From [Phialemoniopsis] sp. UDSM-2020 (Eukaryota > Ascomycota > Sordariomycetes > Thyridiales > Thyridiaceae): a DNA stretch of 64,000 bases. A model generated the notes under the pieces. It ran no database searches. It was not told the origin of the DNA and was given only the letters and a program-made list of their open reading frames with translations. How positions within the stretch are numbered: position 1 is the first letter of the stretch; each line of letters opens with the position of its first letter. Below are positions 13,876-24,146 of the stretch, piece after piece. The translations under genes and the position numbers were made by a program. Location: contig JAEILZ010000002.1 in NCBI GenBank assembly GCA_018873225.1, positions 2,666,001 to 2,730,000 of the forward strand. Reading direction: 5' to 3'.

Positions 13876-14445
13876 TCATAAAGCCAGTGCAGCAACGGCT
13901 GCCGCACCCGCGACAGCGATGGGCATCCGTGTCATCGCCGGCGCTGCGTTTGTGGTCTGGCCCGCCGCGCTGCCAGAAGAAGACGCAGTCGTCTTGGGCT
14001 TGACGACATTGATCCTGGACGAGACAGTAGCCTTGGCAGCCGCGATCTCGCTCGACGGCGGACTAGCATGGTCGAAACGGTCGCAGATGTCGGCCAGCAT
14101 CCTCCCGGAGTCTTCACATCCCCATGGTCAGTATTCTGCAAGCCACGCGCGAGCATTAGGACGGAAATATGGAAAGTGGAACCAACCAAATTCGTCGTCG
14201 ATGGCCTTTTGCTCCCTGTCGCACTGCTTGCCGACGCAGATGCCCATCTTGACGGTCAGGGATGCCGGGTTCGGGCACACGCAGTTGAGGTCGGTGGGGT
14301 CGCACTGGACATCCTCGCAGGCGTTGGAGTAGCAGAAGATGCCGCAGTCCGGGAAGGAGGCAAAGAGCTCGGGGATGGTGTCGTTGGCCGCCGAGACGGC
14401 GCCAAGGCCCGTCAGGACGGCGAGGATGAGGGCGTGGAAGTGCAT
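13876..14445 (-). CDS. CFEM-domain GPI-type surface protein
   Basis: Two exons (14445-14187 and 14111-13876) encode 164 aa. A signal peptide (about residues 1-19, ending AVSA) precedes a CFEM-type cysteine domain with spacing C-x3-C-x4-C-x4-C-x6-C-x-C-x12-C-x4-C. A further Cys (DIC) comes from exon 2, after the splice that joins EF to DSGRML. The rest is Ser/Thr/Ala-rich and ends in a hydrophobic segment (AVAGAAAVAALAL), the usual GPI-addition tail. CFEM proteins sit in the cell wall or membrane; some bind haem, others act in adhesion or pathogenicity. Whether this one binds haem is unknown. The donor GTTGGT is weak, but an in-frame stop and the frame shift make the splice necessary. It is tail-to-tail with the MFS gene, with 174 bp between stops. 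Confidence 0.88.
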
Positions 14446-15473
14446 GCCCGGATGAGAGTGGAGCCGCAGTGAGGTAAAAAGGGTGAAATGAAGTGCAAAG
14501 CCAAGGGCTGGGCAGCTCTGGGCAGCAGCTCTGGGCGGTACCGGATGAGCCGGCGTGATGGGACAGCCACACCGTTCAAGTTGTGCTCATGCAGAACAGT
14601 AGCGCACCTTCTTTGTGATCAGCTTTTGGCTTATCAACTGCTGTCCTGGAATGCGATGGTCTAGATCCCTTCAGCCACATCTGGTGACGATGGTAAAGGG
14701 AGACGCGCTTTGGGCTACCTCATCGCAATTTTAGGCGGCGAGCACGGGCCATCAACTTTGAACAGGTTACATCATACACTGGCAGAGCAAGGAACTGGAG
14801 CTTGAGGCATCTAGCGGCCCAGCCCACAGCGGCTTTAGCGTCCGGAGAAAGCCACAATAGCACCGGGGCCATTTAACCATGTAACAATCGACACCAGGTG
14901 TCCAACGATAGATGCCCGATATTCACATGAAACAAACATACCTTGAATGTAGACATGAGCCGATTGAACAGAGTGGAGATGGTTGAAGAGGATCTCTCGC
15001 TCGGCGCTTGGGCGATCAAAGCGACAGCCCTCCGTCTTTTATGAGATGAATAGCACGGGAGAACATGGAACGACTACATCCAGCTGCGCGCACGCGCATG
15101 TAGGAGTCCATCCATTGGCACAGTAAAGTATGCAGGGATCACTCCAGTTCTAGAACATCTAGACTCATGTAACCATGCTTTCGGAAGTTGGGATTGAGAG
15201 AGATGTGCAAATGCGCACCTACGTAGAAGTGCGCCTTGGCGTTTTGGGATGCCTGCTCTACTCTAGTGCCCTCAGTGTGGCTGAGGCCTCAAGCAGCCGC
15301 AGCTGAGTAGGAAGATCTAATCTACTCTATGATGCTGGCTCTCGCGCGCGCGAACAACTACAGATAGAGTAACAAGAGATATCGCTTGCACTCGCATCCA
15401 GTCGATCCATTTCTTCCAGGTCTAAGCTCTACTTCATATTTCGCAATTCCAAATCGAATGAGTCTTCGCAGCA
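14446..15473. other. Intergenic region between divergent CFEM and HET genes
   Basis: About 1 kb of promoter sequence for the two genes. It contains a 12-bp alternating palindrome TCGCGCGCGCGA at 15342-15353. A small inverted repeat with arms CCTCAG (15270-15275) and CTGAGG (15281-15286) lies just before it. No coding signal was recognised. Confidence 0.55.
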
Positions 15474-17653
15474 ATGAGCGATTTGTGTGATCTGTGCAAG
15501 GGCCTTAGTGTCGAGGCCCTTCGCCAGGACGATGGATACAATCACGCCGTTTCCGTTGAAGAACTTATCTCAAGCTCAGATACATGCAGTATGTGCAAGC
15601 TGATCAACGACTCTCTGAGAGGTTCCAACACGTCCTCTGATGGTACGGAGAGACCCGACACGGCCGTGGTATGCCGCTTAAAGCACTCGGAAGGAACACA
15701 GGCCATTGTTGAGGTGAAGTCCGGGGCTCGAGGAGGCTACATACTCACATATGTGACGACGTGTAAGTACGCCTTGTGTGTGTTTTGGGCCCTTCAGTGT
15801 AGCAAATGCTGACTGCAGGACACACAGTGGAGGATCCAGCAATAGAATTTGGCGTGCTTTGCAAGCCGAAGATGGACGCCGCAGCGCTTGAGAGCATGTC
15901 TGACCTCATCGCAAAACACGCCACTCACCAGTGCCTCACGGAACACAAGTGCACCGACCCGTATCGAAGGCTCGGAGCAGACACCGACTCAGAAGCCGCT
16001 CCTCTCGACACATTGCCGTCGCGGGCCATCTCCCTCATCTCATTTGGGGAAGAAGAGACCGCAGATGTCTGCCTTGTGGACATCCCTCCGGGCATCAAAG
16101 AGCCAGGCGAGCCGGGCTACTATGCTGCTCTTAGCTACTGCTGGGGCCGCAATGTCGACGCAATGTACAAAACTGAGACGGCCACCTTGAAGGACCGGCA
16201 GGAGCGAATCCCTTTCGATGACTTGCCCAAGACCTTTCAGGACGCCATCCGCATCACGCGCCGGATAGGCCTGCCATTCATCTGGATCGACGCCCTCTGC
16301 ATCATCCAGGACTCCGTCACCGACTGGGAGCAAGAGTCTGTCAAGATGGGCGGCATCTACGCCTCGAGCACATTGACAATCGCCGCTGATATCAGTTACG
16401 GTGTCGATGGCGGCATCCTGGACCTGGAATTTGACGACACCCTCGAGCAGCCGGGCAGCGTCAGAATCACAAGCACACTACGCGACGGAAAAGAGAGCAG
16501 TATGGTCTTCTATCACTCGTACAATAGCCCTCCGGGAACGACCTGGACCCCACCAGTCATCGCATACAGCCCCCTGTCACAACGCGCATGGTGTATGCAA
16601 GAGCGGATGCTCTCGCCGCGTACGTTGCACTTCACCAAGCAAGGCCCGGTATGGGAGTGTCGCGACAAGTACTTCATCTTTGCCAGGACCTCGACTTTCG
16701 ACGAGATGTCCGAGATCAAGACCTTTGCCAGCGTGCCCCGCCTCCTGTCCAACGGCATGTCGATAGATGCCCTCGTCATGAAAATGCCCGCGGCCGAGGA
16801 GCTGGGCGCCGATCTGGACAGCATGACCGACGAGCAGATTGAACTTCTCAATACGGTGTGGGAGACGGGCATGCAGCGCAACTGGCGCGACCCGCCAGCA
16901 AAAGCAGAGGACGGTGATAATGCGGCGGAGCTCAGTGACGAGCGTCAGCAAGAACAGTTCGTGCTGTGGTGGAACCGCAACGTCGTCGTCCCCTTCTCGG
17001 AGCGCCTGGTCACCTTTGCGTCGGACAGGTTGCCAGCCATATCCGGTATTGCCAAACTGTTTGCTGAGCACATCAAGGCACCGTACGTGGCGGGCATGTG
17101 GCTGGCGGAACTGGATGAGAGTTTGGAATGGACGCGGTCAGGAATGACGTTTCAGGACACCAAGCTGACGGAGTTCCCGTCGTTCTCTTGGGCATCGCAT
17201 CCGGGTCCCGTACGTTGGCCTTACCAAGTCAGCATGCGTGGCCATGGCCCAGGATTCGAGGTCGTTGGTCACCAAGTGAAGCTGGCCGGTCTCGATCTCC
17301 ACGGACGTGTCGAGCTGGCCGAGTTGACACTGCGAGGCCACATCCGCCATGCCAAATTCGGCGCGATCGAGGATAAGCAATACGATATTTCCGGCATCCT
17401 ACTCGATGAAGAAAACAAGGAGATTGGAAAGATGGAACTGGACTTCCTACCCAACGAGGAGCAGCGGACGCAGGGCGTGGAGTTGTTCCTTCTCTACAAG
17501 AACTCAATGGGATTCTTGCGGCTGCTCCTGCTCGTACCTGTTGCCGGCGAGCACAGCCCCAAGGCATATCAGCGCATCGGGATTGGTATGATACACAGGA
17601 AGGAAACAGCCTGGCTGGAAGATACCGAGAAAACACTCATCAGATTGACTTGA
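15474..17653 (+). CDS. HET-domain protein (heterokaryon incompatibility type)
   Basis: Two exons (15474-15762 and 15828-17653; donor GTAAGT, acceptor CAG at 15827) give 704 aa. A start at the first possible acceptor (15818) would make a TGA, so the next AG is used; this boundary is the least certain point. Residues 4-43 hold two CxxC pairs (CDLCKG, CSMCKL) often seen at the N-terminus of such proteins. The HET domain starts near residue 195 with YYAALSYCWG, and FIWIDALCIIQD near 247 is its second conserved block. GGIYASSTLTIAA follows. HET proteins mediate non-self recognition and programmed cell death when hyphae fuse. No second domain such as NACHT or repeats is seen. The C-terminal third is unassigned. 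Such genes are often numerous and variable between strains. Confidence 0.93.
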
Positions 17654-17701
17654 GAGCACTAAGAATGATCAAATTCTCTCCTCACTGGGATCCTTTGCTT
17701 T

Positions 17702-17935
17702 TTATGTACAGGCCGAAACAGGCATAGGGAAGTTGTTCCAGGCGGTGATCTCATAAGTAAACACAGGCGCGTCACCCCATGTATGGACGCGTAGTGGCAG
17801 CAGCACTGAGGTGTCGACTTCATGAGATACTTCATCCCGAAAGACGGCACACCACATCCAGCACTTGTGCGTCCAATTGGTCTCTATGGTGACATTTTGA
17901 ACGTTAAATACACACTTTACTAGAATTAAGAGCAA
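17702..17935 (-). pseudogene. Possible coding relic, unidentified
   Basis: A 77-codon open frame on the minus strand, starting from a non-ATG codon. It reads as a protein-like sequence with aromatic and charged residues (for example THKCWMWCAVFRDEV and TWGDAPVFTYEITAWNN). No upstream exon can be placed because the next gene begins at 17956 on the other strand. It may be the remains of the last exon of a lost gene, or chance. I do not recognise a family. Confidence 0.2.
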
Positions 17936-17955
17936 TTCTGTTCAGAATTGACGCG

Positions 17956-19085
17956 ATGTCGGAGCACTGGACTCAGCAGTTGGAGAGCTATCTGCAGGCA
18001 TATCACCCCAACAGGATCAATGCTCCCTCAGAGTGAGTGCCCATTTGGCATTAATTCACAGCTCATATCCCAATTGATTCGACTAGCAAAATTTGAACCA
18101 GACGGGCGGCAGCCGCAACCCAATCCTGATCCCCGATGGGCAGGAGAACGTAAACCCAGCCGCCACTGGGAAGTCCAAATCGGCATCAGCAGCAAAGCCC
18201 GCCGCCGCCGTCAACCCCAGGAGGCGCAAGTCGGACGCCAGCAACAGCAGCGGCGCCGAGTTCGACAAGGAGCGCATGTTCCCCGACGAGCTCGACCACA
18301 TGGACGACGACGACCCGCGCATCGACACCGCCCCTGTGACGTGCAACGCCGTGCGCCGCCAGATCCGCACCTTTGTCGAGACGGGCGCCATCAAGGTCGG
18401 CGAGTTCCAAAAGACCATCGGCGTCAGCTCCAAGAGCTACGGGTCCTTCATGAACCGCACGGGCACGTGGGACGGCGACCAGACCGACACGTACTGGAAG
18501 GCCGCGTTCTACTTCAAGAAGCGCCAGGCGCTCGGCCTGCCGCTCAAGGGGCCCGGCGCTGCGGCCAAGAAGGCCAAGACGTCGGCGGCGCCGGCGGGCA
18601 AGGCCGGCACCGGTGCGGCGAAAGGTGCAAAGAAGGATGAGGCTGATGTGCTCGACGTCAGCGGCGTCGAGCTCGAGGAGGAGGCCGAGGGCCTACAGGT
18701 GCCTGTGTTCGACACTTGCGACGAGGTGCGCAAGAAGATCCGGGCGCTCATCTCTCACCACAAGACCTCTCAAGCCGCCTTTGCCCGAGCACTGGGCGAC
18801 GTCGCGCCGGAGGGCCGCAAGCCGAGTGTCGCGAACCTACGCTACTTCCTGGGGCAGAAAGGTCCGCGGACGGGCAACACCTCGGACGCCTTCTATGCCG
18901 CCTACCTTTTCTTCGAGAAGCGCCGCATCAAGGACGGGAAGCCCAAGAGCAAGTTCCGGGTCGAGATGGAGGAGGTGCATGACTGGCGGGGGATGGACGT
19001 GGTGCATGGGGCGAACACGAGCTATGTGGTGCCGGCGGGCACTGGGATCTACTTTGACAAGTACGGAGCATTTCATATGCATTGA
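17956..19085 (+). CDS. Fungal protein with duplicated DUF7726-like domain
   Basis: Two exons (17956-18032, 18113-19085) encode 349 aa. The acceptor at 18111-18112 is set by an upstream in-frame stop and the required phase. The protein begins with a short acidic/aromatic stretch, then a basic Ala/Lys-rich region with PRRRK, a likely nuclear signal. Two related segments follow. Residues about 100-165 (TCNAVRRQIRTFV, then an FMNRTG block and YWKAAFYFKKRQ) and about 225-300 (TCDEVRKKIRALI, then FLGQKG and FYAAYLFFEKRR) share the same order of motifs, so the domain is duplicated. I associate this pattern from memory with DUF7726 of fungal nuclear-type proteins. The helix-rich units resemble DNA-binding folds, but no function is established. 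An Ala/Lys-rich linker separates the copies. The third positions are strongly GC-biased. Confidence 0.72.
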
Positions 19086-19194
19086 GTGCCCTATGTTGTC
19101 TGTAATACTAGTTGAAATGGAAACATTCTGTCCTATGAATGAGATATCTTATTGCCAATGCCCATCTCGAGCTGTCCGCACGTGTTCTGCTCCA

Positions 19195-21246
19195 TCACTC
19201 CCACGGCCGCCCAGGCCGCCGAGGCAGGGGATTATTGACGTTGCGCGTGTTCTCGTCAATGAATTGAGTCAGTAGAGTGCAAGCATGCTCCACGCCCATG
19301 AAAGACAAGACGGAACTGTCCCCCGTGGGGTCGGGACTGGGATCCCTTAGCTCAGCATTTGCAATCTTCTCTTCCAGCTTCCGGAGGTTAGGTTGTAGGT
19401 CTTGCGTCGTTGCCTGGATGCCGGTCTCCTTCAAAAATTCCAACATGTCCACAACATCTACATCTGAAGGGTTGACAATTGGAAGCTGCTCCAATGGACA
19501 TAGTGCACTGATCGGCTTCCGAGCGCGGACGAAGGCGTATTGGGCCCTTATAGTGAGATCCATTCTAGTGGCCATGGCATCGCCATGAAGTTGAAACTCG
19601 AGGACAATGGTCCAGGCGCCGGGAGCCAAGTCTCTCATCTGACACCATCGAGGGTTCAAAGAAAATATGTGGTGCTGTGCTCGAGCGAGCTTGTACACCT
19701 CTGCTGGAAGAAGCCCAATCTCCGTGGTGTCGGTGCTTCCGAGTACAGATGAGCCAGTGGCAAAGCCGTGCGCGACTATTGAACCGAGGCTTCGACCGTC
19801 CGTAGGTCCAGCAACCCCTGCAAAGCCACCCACGAGCTCGAATAGACCGTTGACGGAGCGCGTCGAGGACAACAACATGTCTTGGAGGAAGAATTGCGCA
19901 AGAGGGCAGGACCCGTCCATCATTTCTTCCGCCGTCGTGTCCCCCCGGCGCGTCATGAGTAGCTGCACAACCGGATTGCTCGTAGTTTTATGGGCGGTGC
20001 GAATGTCCATCCATCCCTCTGTGCCCAACAACGCTCTAGAGTACAGACCACTGACGAAGATCCGGTCAACCTTGGGTAAGGGGCCCGATGAGATCAGTTG
20101 GAGGTAGTTCTCGATTGAAATCTCATCACTTGCGCGGCTCGGGGCTTCCAGCAGGTAAAGCTCTTTCAACTTGGTAGGCGTTCTAAGGGCATGCGCGAGG
20201 TCCTCAGGCGCACCGGCAGCTTGAGTTCCTGATAAGTTCAAAATCATCACATTCTCCATTGTCTCTCGAGACAAAAGTTCCTTGAGAACTGGGGTTGTCA
20301 AATTTTCGAAATGCGAAAGGTCGACAACCGTTTCACCTTCATAGGCGATGCTCAGAAGATCGGCCGATGCCATCTTGATACCAACAAGTGCCTTGTGTTC
20401 AAACTGTTGTTCGAGCAGAATCTTGCGCAAGTCCAGAATAGATCTAACACTGTCGAGCAAAGTGGAATCAAAAGTCTCTGAATCCAGTATGCTTTGGACA
20501 AGCCGCGACACTGCTAAATCCCGTAGGGAAGACTTCAGTCCCTGCTTCGTTGACGGCGAAGGACTTCGCTTAGAAACTCCGGCCCAGTCCCCGTAGGGCC
20601 AAGTTTCTATCGAATGTCAGCATGGGACCGAGCGAGTCAGCTTATGTGGCTGTCACAGAGAAAACTAATGTATACCTGAGAGAGCTTTGATCTCGGTAAG
20701 CTCTTGACTCTCGCACGGGCGTATCAAGTCTGGGTCCGGCTGAATAGAGTCGTACATTTGGATATATTCCCTGGCTGAGAGAGCACACTTTGGGGAGGAT
20801 TCTGAATGCAGGTCGACGAAACAGTATCGGGTCTGTCCAGGGGAAGTAATATCCAGCACCGTGATGCCAGTATTGTTATCTCCCCCATCAAATCCCATCC
20901 CAGATGGTTCGATGGAGGCGAGATGGACCCATCCGCTATCCGTGTTATAGGAAGCACCTACCAAGAGACAAGTAGTAATGAAAGGGAAATGGACTGGGGC
21001 GTCGTTGTCTATCTGCCAGTCGAGCTGGGATCTGTCCGTGCATGGAGGATGCGTGAAGAAGCGCTCGGCGAACTTGATCTCCTGGGCAATAGCAATGCCG
21101 TTCTTTTGATTGTTGAAGATTCGTATCAGTCGCAGACAGGTGGCTAGAACTTGATTTCCCACGAGCCATTGATGGTGTACAACAGCGAGGCAGCGGTAGT
21201 GCTTGCCGACGCGCGCGATCACAAACAGTTGGTGCCGTTCACCCAT
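19195..21246 (-). CDS. Conserved-looking fungal protein of unknown function (660 aa)
   Basis: Two exons (21246-20676, 20606-19195) encode 660 aa. The N-terminus (MGERHQLFVIARVGKHYRCLAV...HHQWL) resembles a group of hypothetical fungal proteins that begin in this way. The next 100 residues describe a compact beta-rich start with several aromatic residues. After the intron, residues about 270-360 look like leucine-rich repeats (VVDLSHFENLTTPVLKELL, then VMILNLSGTQAAG and LKELYLLEAP). These would suit a protein-interaction surface. No catalytic motif, transmembrane segment or signal peptide is visible, so it is probably cytosolic. It is convergent with the DUF7726-like gene (109 bp between stops). 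Coding support comes from the long uninterrupted exons and consistent splice (GTATAC donor, TAG acceptor). No function is assigned. Confidence 0.75.
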
Positions 21247-21558
21247 GGTGATGATGACAAGTATGGCTAATTTGGAGGGCAAGAGGAAATACAGCAGGCA
21301 GCAATGTCGTCGGGAGAAGAAGGGGGCAGCATGAGAACGAATTGTGTGGCAGAACAGGCGCTCAACTGGAGAGAAATTGGTCGAGTGAAGGGTGCTGGGC
21401 TGGACTGCTGGTTGGTCAATTAGATTGATTGATGCTTGGCAGCTGAGACATGCATGGAGTCACTGCAGGTGGGGGACAAATCAGTGTGTGGTAGGTGGTG
21501 CTCATTAGCACAACAGCACTAGCGAGAGCTTCAGACTTGATGAAACTCGTCTGTGATC
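21247..21558. other. Short intergenic region
   Basis: Promoter of the 660-aa protein gene and 3' flank of the following regulator gene, both on the minus strand. Nothing else recognised. Confidence 0.5.
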
Positions 21559-23503
21559 TCAGGTGATGATCAAATCCCACTGCGAGGTGGCTAGCAGCGA
21601 CCGCCAGTCGTGCCACGCTCCCAACTGGACCCGGAGCGCCCACAATTTCCTGATCAAAGCACTGACATACAGCATGTTGCCCAAGCCAAAGTTGTCCGCC
21701 ATTCTTTCCGCCCTTTCCATCAAAATCCTTGTCTGTCCTGGGTCCTGCGTGATGCATGCGATGATGAACAGCAAAGGAAACAACCCTGGCTCTTCAGGGG
21801 CACCTGCCGGCACCCGTGCTACCACCTCTAGGCTGTCTAGAACAGCCTGCTCCTTGCTGATTGGGAGCAAACCGTGCAAGTGCTCTAGTGTGTCTTCGTA
21901 GCCGTCAGGAAGGCCCTTTTGAGCCAGATTGTCCAACGTATGGTGTAGGTAGGCGATGTTTGTATTCTCGAAGGCCAGAGCGACATCGGTCAGGTGCTCC
22001 ACTGCTGATTGTGACAATCCTTCAGGCAAAGAATACAATTTGGAGGTCCATTCCCTATCGGTAAGAAAAGAGACACTATGATGCATTAGTACCAGGCACT
22101 TTCCTCCCTTCGAGGATATTGTCAGTACTTGCATCGATTCGACCTCGTCCCTCAGTGTGTCCAGTTGGGTGATGTCCTGGGTATCAAGGTGCCCAAGAGC
22201 AGATGTTCTCTGTAGAGCATTGACTAAGGGCTCTGACAGTCCCATGTATGGATCAACGATGTACGCCGAGTTGCTCCAAGGGGCTGCATGTCTAGTTCGT
22301 TGGGTCTCGTTGCCTCCCAATGTGGGAATGATGTGCTCCGTCACACTTCCAATGCTCCGATGAAACGACAAACTGGAACCAGTCAGTCACTCCATCTAAG
22401 ATCGGATAGCGATGGGTAGACGACTTACAAGCTTTGTGCAAACATCATCGTTTCACTCACGCCTTCCGACGATGTCTGTCTCAAGAGTGGCCATAGCGAT
22501 TCTATCCCTACAAGATGCTGCCTCCAATTTTGCACTCCGTGTTTAGTAATCTCGTGCATGCATAAAAATATGGAGGCTAGGAGGATATCCTGGAGTGCAA
22601 AGTCGTCCTGAATGTCGGTGACTTGTGGCAGGGTAGAGATGAGGGCAATTCTTTCTTTCACCTCTGTCAGGGCTCGTACATAGTACGATGTTGCCGCCAC
22701 TTGCAGACCTTCATTGTGCCCGGTCGTCCGATTCGCCCTGTGCTGTGCGGCAATGGAGCACACGGCGTTCACAACTACAGGCGAGGCAGTAATCCGAGGC
22801 AGAACGACAGATCGCAAGGGGTTCCGGATGGTGTACGCGTTGAGTATCATGTTTGATTGTCGCTCCACATAGTATTGAAGATGCTGCCAATCGTCTTGCG
22901 ATAGTTCTGGAACAAAGCTGGGCCGACTCAGCGTTATTGAAGTCTGTTGCAACATCTCCGGCTCCTGAAATCCTTGCTCGAAGTATGTAGGCGACGGTGT
23001 CCATGATACATCGTCCATCTCGATGGGTTCTGACCAGCTTCTAGTCGTCACTGGAATCTGCTCTATTTCTTGATGTTGTATCAGTGGTGATCTCTTTTCG
23101 GGTCTCTTTGTCGAGGCCCCTTTCTGTCTTCGAACTGTCGATGTCGTCTTCTGGTCTGATGAAGAGGCACCACTTCCGCGACGTGACCTAGATCTGGGGT
23201 TGTCCGGAGACGCGAAACGAATGGGGCGAAAGGCATCAGGTTGCTCGCAGACCAGTCCCAGTCGAAGACAAGCCTGGCAACTATAAAATACACCCATTAG
23301 CACTGGATGGGTCTGTGGCTTGTGCATATTGTCGAGCTTACCTTGGTTTGTTCTCGTCACCTAAATCAGCGTGGTCGAGAACATTAGCATGCGAACCTGA
23401 GGAGGCGTGACCCGTCCAATCTGCACTTACACTTCTTGTGTCTCGCTTTGCATGCTGAGCAGCCGGTGCGCTGCCAGGGCGATGTCCTAATCCTCTGGGC
23501 CAT
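21559..23503 (-). CDS. Zn2Cys6 transcription factor with a 19-nt microexon
   Basis: Four exons (23503-23431, 23360-23342, 23280-22429, 22372-21559) encode 585 aa. The zinc cluster is textbook: Cys15, Cys18, Cys25, Cys32, Cys35 and Cys42 in the pattern C-x2-C-x6-C-x6-C-x2-C-x6-C. It is spread over three exons. Exon 1 ends within the Cys25 codon, a 19-nt exon carries the rest of that codon plus DENKP, and exon 3 begins with the fourth Cys. Only this splicing gives a full cluster. A Ser/Arg-rich basic linker follows, then a large helical fungal-specific regulatory region with SIAAQHRAN and LLASIFLCMHEI segments. It is a nuclear regulator. The next gene on the same strand is a permease, followed by a divergent amine oxidase; control of those genes is a guess from position. 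Confidence 0.9.
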
Positions 23504-24146
23504 AGCGTGATCCTAGTTTCCAAGCGACATCCGCGCAATCCTCCTGCTTTGAAGGGTGCTTGTATAGCAAATATCTAGTTATAGATAATTGTGTTCTTAC
23601 AAGTGTGTTCTACCTGACCTAGAGTGAAGAAATGCCGGTCATTGTCATTGATCACGTCGCATATACAGTCTTGAGTAGTCGAACAAAAGGAGTTGCGTCG
23701 CAGGCTTGGCTGCAAAAGCTGGCGGCGCAGTCCTTTTATCCACTGGATTCCCCTAAGCTGCCAGATCCGACCCACCACCTGCAGTGCGGGGATCCCTTGA
23801 TACGGACGGAGTGGGGAGTAGGGGTATTGATACGCCTTACTCACCTCCATACCAGGGCAGCGAGAGCCAATTGGACGGGGCAAGCTAGTCTGCTGGCCTA
23901 GATGGTGTGGAGCGGCTTCCATGTCCAAGCCCTTGGATCATACACTAAAACGGCCAAGTAACACACCAAGAGAGTATTCATTGCGGCGTCCTTATCAGCT
24001 AGTCATGACTTTACAAGCAGTGGCAACCTAGTTCTATAAAGACAGAGGCTTGTGGCGCGCAAAAAAGACTTGCTTCTACCAAGCAATCTGTGAGAATGGT
24101 CTAGAGACAGAGCTGCACATTGAAATTTCCTCCTCCCAACTTGATA
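23504..24146. other. Intergenic region upstream of the Zn2Cys6 gene
   Basis: Holds the regulator promoter and the permease 3' flank. Two frames of 89 and 117 codons overlap each other on opposite strands without domain or splice support. No gene called. Confidence 0.5.
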
